Origin: Cerrena zonata
Taxonomy: Eukaryota; Basidiomycota; Agaricomycetes; Polyporales; Cerrenaceae
NCBI GenBank assembly: GCA_038087015.1
Contig: JASBNA010000004.1
Coordinates: 496,001 to 560,000, forward strand
Direction: 5' to 3'
Length of the DNA stretch: 64,000 nt
Below the pieces are notes generated by a model. It ran no database searches and was not told where the DNA came from. It saw only the letters and a program-made list of their open reading frames with translations. Shown here in pieces: positions 58,322 to 64,000 of the stretch (positions are counted from its first letter, which is position 1; every line of letters begins with the position of its first letter). The translations under genes were made by a program, and so were the position numbers.

Positions 58322-59082
58322 CAGCTGGCGCAAGCCAAGTGTGTTGAGGATGATTTTGGCTTGATGTTTTGTTCTTCTCACTCACAGATACCATGCTAGA
58401 AGAACACAAGAATAGACTTCTGGAAATGTTGTTTATCTCAGGCACGAAGCTTCTTCTAAGGTAAAGTCTGACTCCGATCGCGACCGTAGTCGATAGTATT
58501 CTGATGAGTTGAGTAATACATCTACAATTCTTCCAAGTCCTCGGCGAGTCGGATTGGCTGAGCAATCCAAGTTGCCCGCGTGCATGCCCGAAGCCGTAAG
58601 AAAACAGAACCAGTAGAGGGCTATGGGATTATTTATACTGGCATTGAACTTCATGTCAGACTGTCTCTGTAAGCAATTCGGAGGAATGTTTGCGTCATCG
58701 ACATCTTGTTACGTATTGTATGAGTCTTTTGACAACATGAAATACAACAACAGTAATTGGATTGCTGAATCGGGTTGTTTGCCGGCGGGTGTGCGTCTTG
58801 GTTTGTACAAGTAGTTTGCCGAGCTTGTTCGAGTGCAGGGCCCTAGGGAGAAAGAGAGACGAGGGAAGATTAGGCTGAGAAGAAATGGGAGGACATGATC
58901 GGCAAGCGCGGACCGGAAAGCAACCCAGCGAAATGGCGAGGAGGTTGCGAACAATTTGGCTGAGTAAGTTCGATCCAGGTTCAATTTCGACTACACCGTC
59001 TTATAGTCAGCAGCATTTCCAGGCCGTATAGCGTCTCTCGGGATCTCTCCTTGCTACGCACTCTGTCTCTATCTATATCGTC
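58322..59082. promoter_or_regulatory. Region upstream of GSH1
   Basis: About 760 bases between the ATG6 stop and the GSH1 ATG. A 63-codon + frame (58623-58814) has a hydrophobic start but no family resemblance. Likely the ATG6 3' end and GSH1 promoter. Confidence 0.4.
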
Positions 59083-62012
59083 ATGGGCCTCCTATCCCTC
59101 GGTACCCCATTGGCTTGGGATGACACAAAAAAGCACGCTGATCACGTTAGAAAACACGGGATCACACAGTTCCTCCACATTTGGGACCGTCTCAAGGACA
59201 GACAGGGAGATGAGCTCCTCTGGGGTGACGAGGTAGAGTCTTCTTGACATACAATGTGCTTTGTCTAATTTTTACGATCCATTTTTCTTCAACCATGTCC
59301 GATTTTCTGGATCGTGACAGGTCGAATACATGGTCGTAACCTTCAACAGCGAAGAGAAGAGCGCAAGGCTATCCCTGCGTCAATCAGAGATTCTCGAGAA
59401 ACTCCAATCTATTACCGATAACATCGCATCCAACCAAGGAGAAGCGTACGTCTACTCTACTTGCTCGTATTTTACTAAACAATACATATGATATTATTTT
59501 CAGACACTCCGTCCCTACATTCCACCCCGAATATGGCCGTTTTATGCTCGAGTCAACTCCAGGGTCTCCCTATACTGGAAACGTTCCCGACCTTCTTCTT
59601 GTCGAAGAGGATATGCGATATCGGTAGGTGACGCCTACCATGACCTCATGCTCTTCTGTAACATGTTCCTTTAATCATACAAAGTCGACGCCTGGCGCGC
59701 AAATACCTCGAACCTAATGAAATCCCGATGTCTATGACCTCCTACCCCCTCCTCGGTACCCCCGGCGTATTCACTGAACCCTACCACGATCCTGCAGGCG
59801 CCGTCTCAAGTCACAGTTTATTCTTGCCTGAAGAGATCGCAAATCCACATGCACGTTTCCCGTCGGTGATCCTATTTCTCAAGGGCTGACATGTAATCTC
59901 AGCACTTCCATTTACAGAACCCTTACGGCAAACATCCGAAGAAGAAGAGGTTCCAAGGTTGCGATTAATCTACCGTTATTTATTGACGACCGGACACCGA
60001 GGCCCTTCGTTGACCCTACCATTCCGTGGCAAAGGAATATTTACCCGGAAGATTCAGGTATGCTAGGATTTGTGTTCCAACGATCTTTTGAATGGTCTTA
60101 TCTGAGTTCTATATTTATCCCCCTTTTGAATAGAGGCGAAACAAGGTGCCGCCCTGATAGATCATGTCTACATGGATGCCATGGGATTCGGCATGGGTTG
60201 TAGCTGTCTACAGTTGACCTTCCAGGCGTGCAATGTGACCGAAGCACGAAGGTTGTACGACTTACTGGTTCCGGTTGCTCCTATAATGGTATGTCCAAAG
60301 ACATCTTGGCTTCTATCCGGTACACCGGTATATTGAACTTTGTTTCTAGCTTGCTCTAACAGCAGCAAGCCCATTATGGAGAGGATACATTGCTGACGTC
60401 GATTGCCGCTGGGATGTTGTAGCTGCTAGCGTGGATGATAGAACGGAGGAGGAACGTGGCCTCAAGGTACCTCGCGTTTTAACCAATCTGACCGTTGATA
60501 TATGCTCAACTTTCCCACATAGCCTCTGAAGGAGGACCGCTTCCGGATTCCCAAATCTAGATATGGAAGCGTCAGTTTATACATTTCAGACGGATGGTTG
60601 AACCGACCGGAGTATAACGACATCGAGGCCCCCTATGACGAGGCTATTTTTGAACATCTGAGGGGTCATGGTGAGTTTAATGACCGTGATCGTCGTTCGA
60701 CGTTTTAGGGAATAGAGGGAATGCTTGATATTCATTTTATTTTCAGGTATTGACTCGGCTCTTGCGAAACATCTTTCGCATCTCTTCATTCGGGATCCTC
60801 TTGTGGTATTTTCTGAGATGGTCGATCAAGATGATGAAGCTTCGAACGATCATTTTGAGGTGTGTGTTTTTTTTGCCTCCGCTGAAGCGTATTTCGTGCT
60901 AATGCTTAATCCCGAATTTAGAACCTCCAGTCAACTAACTGGCAAACAGTTCGCTTCAAGCCCCCTCCAATCAATTCGCCCATCGGCTGGCGAGTTGAGT
61001 TCCGTCCGATGGAAGTCCAACCCACCGATTTCGAGAACGCGGCCTTTGCAGTATTCGTCGTTCTTCTTTCCCGCGCAATCCTGAAATATAGTATGAACCT
61101 GTACATTCCTATATCCAAGGTAACCCATCGCTCAAGTCAATTCTGAACACCAGATGTAACTGAAATAATGTTTTCATGACAGGTTGACGAGAATATGGCT
61201 CGCGCGCAACGCCGAGACGCTGTTCACACTCAGAAGTTCTATTTCCGCAAGAATGTATTCGCACCTGGTACAACGTCGCCCATCTCCACGCCGGCCTCGT
61301 CTGGTACGAGTTCACCTATTGAGCCTAACTCAAACGGTATTCCGTTCAAGAAGGAGAGGAAGATGAGGAATTGTTTCCCACCTCCGATGAAACCAGAGAG
61401 CTGGGAACCCGAGGGATCGATTGAGGATGAGTATGAAGAGTACACATTAGAGGAGATTATTAACGGCAAGGTACGACTTAGTATTTTCTTCTTGCGTGCG
61501 ATTTAATTGACGAATCTGTAGAACGAGAACATGCCTGGCCTGTTAAGACTAATCTACGCTTACCTCGACACTCTGGACGTGATGGAACCCGAAAAGGTCA
61601 AGATTGGACATTATTTAGACCTTGTCAGACGCAGAGCTAGTGGTAAGCAAATGAAGTCCTACCCAAGCTAACTTTCTTCTCTATTGTCCTTTGCCTTTTG
61701 CGTTACGGACGTCGACATCTTCTCTTCTGTGGCTGACATTTTACGTCAATTAGGCTCTCTCATTACACCAGCTACATGGATTCGGAACTTCGTTCGCTCT
61801 CACCCTGCGTACAAGTTTGACTCAGTGGTCAACCAAGAGATCAATCATGACCTCATGGTCGCCGTCGATGAGATGTGGGTATTCCAGAACCTTTGGGATT
61901 CATCCTTGGCTAATCGTTACTCCAATCATATGTAGTGAGCGCGGTGTCAGAGAAGCACCCTGAACTTCTACCTCCGCGATTCTGCCACCACAATGACTCA
62001 AAGGGGATCTAA
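59083..62012 (+). CDS. GSH1: Glutamate-cysteine ligase (gamma-glutamylcysteine synthetase)
   Basis: First and rate-limiting step of glutathione synthesis: joins glutamate to cysteine with ATP, in the cytosol. Fourteen exons from the ATG at 59083 give 681 residues with all phases closed. Recognisable blocks are [83 protein letters not shown], the substrate-proximal [13 protein letters not shown] and [20 protein letters not shown], and RKNVFAPG with a Ser/Thr-rich insert. The last exon (61940-62012) was chosen with a GTGGGT donor and GTGAG acceptor to give [13 protein letters not shown]; the alternative frame ends at once. Converges on the RraA-like gene. Confidence 0.97.
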
Positions 62013-62319
62013 ACGCATAACAAACAGTTTTTTTGAATAAACTTAGACATGGGAATGAAGGACATTCTATATCAACTATGTAGGTTTCATCGATCTTGTA
62101 TATCATCACACATCCACCGGCTAGCATTTGAGGGAGAAAGCACCTGGGGAGAGACATCTAGTTGTTCCGATTCGGTTCAGACCACAGACTACAAACCAGA
62201 TCTTGTATCCTAGATTTCATACAACCCTTGTATCTGTAAATAATCCATTGGGCTATTCGTGTTATTTAATTGTTCATACATTCGTAGCTTCTACTTGGGA
62301 CACTATAAGTGACCTGGCT
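62013..62319. other. Convergent intergenic region
   Basis: About 307 bases between two convergent stops. The A/T-rich run near 62030-62060 is a plausible 3' end for GSH1. No other feature seen. Confidence 0.4.
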
Positions 62320-63156
62320 CTACTTTCCGCGGTGCTTCTTGAAAGAAGCTTGCACTCCCAACCCCGCTCTGATGTCTACCATGCATTTCTCGTCGATTTC
62401 CCTTCCTTTCGCTGCCAACTCCAAGACTTTCGAAATGAGATCTTGTGGGATGCAAACTACGCCATCTTCATCAGCGACCATCCAATCCCCTGGGTTTACT
62501 TGAACAGCAGGGAAAGTTGTATCGTCTGAACCTTTCGTAATGCCCCATGGCTTGATACTTAGAGGTACATTCACGGCGGATGGTCGGGTGAATGGTGATT
62601 GACCCAGCGTGGAATGACCTTTGGCAAACACCGGGAAGTTAGAACTACGATGTTCCGCGAGGTCTCTGCAACGTCCAGAGATGATGACGCCCAATGCACC
62701 ACGAGCTTGGGCTCCTGCTGTCATGAGTCCTCCCCAAACGGCATTCTTGACTTCTGTTTATCAGGAGATAGCATATAGTGAATACAGCGAAAGGAAATTA
62801 TGTAGCAAGCGTCGAGTAAAGCATAGAAGTACATAGAATACATGTCGTTTCAGCGGAGTTTACGCGGCAATAAAGTAAGAGCCCACTGAACGAGGAGGAG
62901 CATCAATAACGACCACAGACCCATCCGTTGCCGTATCCACAAAGTGGTTCGAAAGTTTGGGGGCAGCCGTATCGGATGAGAGCACCATCTGAACGGTATA
63001 TGCAGGTCCACAAAGACGCGTATCTGCTTTGTTTGCAGGAGAGAACATTTGAATATCGGGTATATGACCACCATGAGGAAGACCGAGTTTGATTAAAGCG
63101 TCAGAGATCTCACAAGTGGAGAAGGTGGCTAGAGATGAGGCGGATGAGGTCGACAT
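62320..63156 (-). CDS. RraA-like protein (4-hydroxy-4-methyl-2-oxoglutarate aldolase/oxaloacetate decarboxylase fold)
   Basis: Predicted 232 residues from exons 63156-62892 and 62753-62320. The family includes regulator of RNase E-like proteins and class II pyruvate aldolases. Features are FSTCEISDALIKLGLPHGG, the glycine-rich NAVWGGLMTAGAQ, GVIISGRCRDLAEHR with the G-x-C-R-D metal/substrate motif, KGHSTLG, PGDWMVADEDGVVCIPQD and a C-terminal helix. A bacterial-type RNA role is unlikely in a fungus; aldolase or decarboxylase activity is more plausible but unproven. An upstream in-frame ATG at about 63195 (MPPLQRLTQLVRT) could give a short basic presequence. Divergent from the VanZ-like gene. 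Confidence 0.85.
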
Positions 63157-63522
63157 TGTTCGTACTAGCTGTGTGAGTCGCTGCAAAGGCGGCATGGGAT
63201 GGTGGTGGTTTAAGAGAAAGAGTAGAGTGGACCTGAGCTTGGCTTGTGAAATCATGCCATTACTCAATCTGGAAGACATAAGCAGGATTACATCATCGTT
63301 TACTTCGCAGTGCGGAAGCACTGGTGGGCAGTGGTTGCGGCGCAAACTGGTTTGCCTTCTCACCTTGACTAGCTTGCTGGCGACTGTCTTTCAGCCCTAT
63401 TCTTGGTTTCATTCGCTCCTGCTCAAGTAGCTAGCGTAGGAAACAAGCGTACAACACACAAATAAACCATCTCGTTCCAAAGTATTGAAACAAGTTGCAA
63501 CGGAAGCAACTACCGTATACAA
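63157..63522. promoter_or_regulatory. Divergent promoter region, RraA-like / VanZ-like
   Basis: About 366 bases between the two start codons. Two overlapping open frames cover it (63089-63430 + and the upstream extension on the minus strand). Neither has a motif. Likely both promoters. Confidence 0.4.
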
Positions 63523-64000
63523 ATGTCGTCTTTCGAGTCGCGATGGAGTCGGTCCACGAAGACGGTGAAGAAGTATAGTCACAAAGCAAGCAAGGCTGTC
63601 ATGCGATCATACCACTTTCGGATACCGGTATATGACATGCCACTCCGGCTACGACCAGTACGTTTGTATCTAATATTATGATCATGTAGACGACTGTAAA
63701 CTCAACTGTGTCGCTTCATTAGTGGTTTTTGCTCTTCACAATATTAGTTATGATAATCCTCGCGTTCCTGGGCTTCACCAATTTCTCGCATTCGTTACCA
63801 CTCAATGACAAGCTCTTGCATTTCTTCTGCCTGATGTTTGCTACAGGAGTGTTCTACTTCATATTCGACGTAGAAGAGTAAGCCAGTCCCGTAACCGATG
63901 TTGAGTTCAATCATTCATTAAATACCACGCTGCATTTATCAGGGACGCACGCCGAGTATGGTTTTGGCGAGAATCTCCCCTGATCTTCACGGGAGTTTTC
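63523..64000 (+). CDS. VanZ-like membrane protein, N-terminal part (runs off the right edge)
   Basis: Partial gene: exons 63523-63657, 63723-63877 and 63943 to the end. The protein opens with a basic cytosolic segment (MSSFESRWSRSTKTVKK). It then has two membrane helices, WFLLFTILVMIILAFLGF and LLHFFCLMFATGVFYFIF. Between them sits NFSHSLPLNDKLLHFF, which matches the VanZ-like family motif with a conserved D-K-x-x-H in the first loop. Fungal members are widespread proteins of unknown role. The C-terminus lies outside the window. Confidence 0.72.

Noticed and set aside
61875..61980. GSH1 ending in the frame reading ERGVREAP then stop.
   Set aside because: It truncates the protein at once, whereas a nearby acceptor gives an open frame with a plausible C-terminus (ELLPPRFC).

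Overview
The window looks like nuclear DNA of a mushroom-type basidiomycete (Agaricomycete). Most genes are split by GT-AG introns of about 45-70 bases, spacing is compact, and several families are typical of that group: a STE3-type pheromone receptor, clustered F-box/LRR and BTB/POZ genes, a caspase-like protein with a long C-terminal extension, a CRN/RHS-like P-loop NTPase relic, and small secreted proteins. Exon borders were worked out by eye from splice signals, reading phase and family resemblance. They agree in phase for nearly every gene but should be read as models.

Left third (0-23 kb): the 5' half of a STE3-like pheromone receptor runs off the left edge, so the window probably borders a B-type (pheromone/receptor) mating locus. 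Then come a shelterin TPP1/Tpz1-like telomere protein, an HMMR-like coiled-coil protein, a mitochondrial-type cysteine synthase, a microbial-type PARG, a small single-pass membrane protein, an F-box protein, a decayed CRN/RHS-like NTPase, a cysteine-rich secreted peptide, a BRI3-like membrane protein and an ARF6-type GTPase.

Middle third (23-43 kb): an SDS22-like leucine-rich-repeat protein, a one-domain jacalin-type lectin, the proteasome shuttle RAD23, a tandem pair of BTB genes with identical intron positions, the cohesin kleisin RAD21/SCC1 (whose first exon is only the ATG) and a mitochondrial PPR protein.

Right third (43-64 kb): an F-box relic and two full F-box/LRR paralogues that flank an expansin-like secreted double-psi beta-barrel protein, a multi-spanning membrane protein, a short-chain dehydrogenase, a caspase-like protein lacking the expected catalytic cysteine, Beclin-1/ATG6, glutamate-cysteine ligase (GSH1), a RraA-like protein and the start of a VanZ-like membrane protein.

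Housekeeping genes (ARF6, RAD23, RAD21, ATG6, GSH1, cysteine synthase) are interleaved with fast-evolving families, and genes are often arranged head-to-head with short shared promoters. Cysteine synthase and GSH1 feed the same cysteine/glutathione route but lie 50 kb apart, so I see no functional cluster. Several blocks of 0.7-2.5 kb hold no gene I can support.
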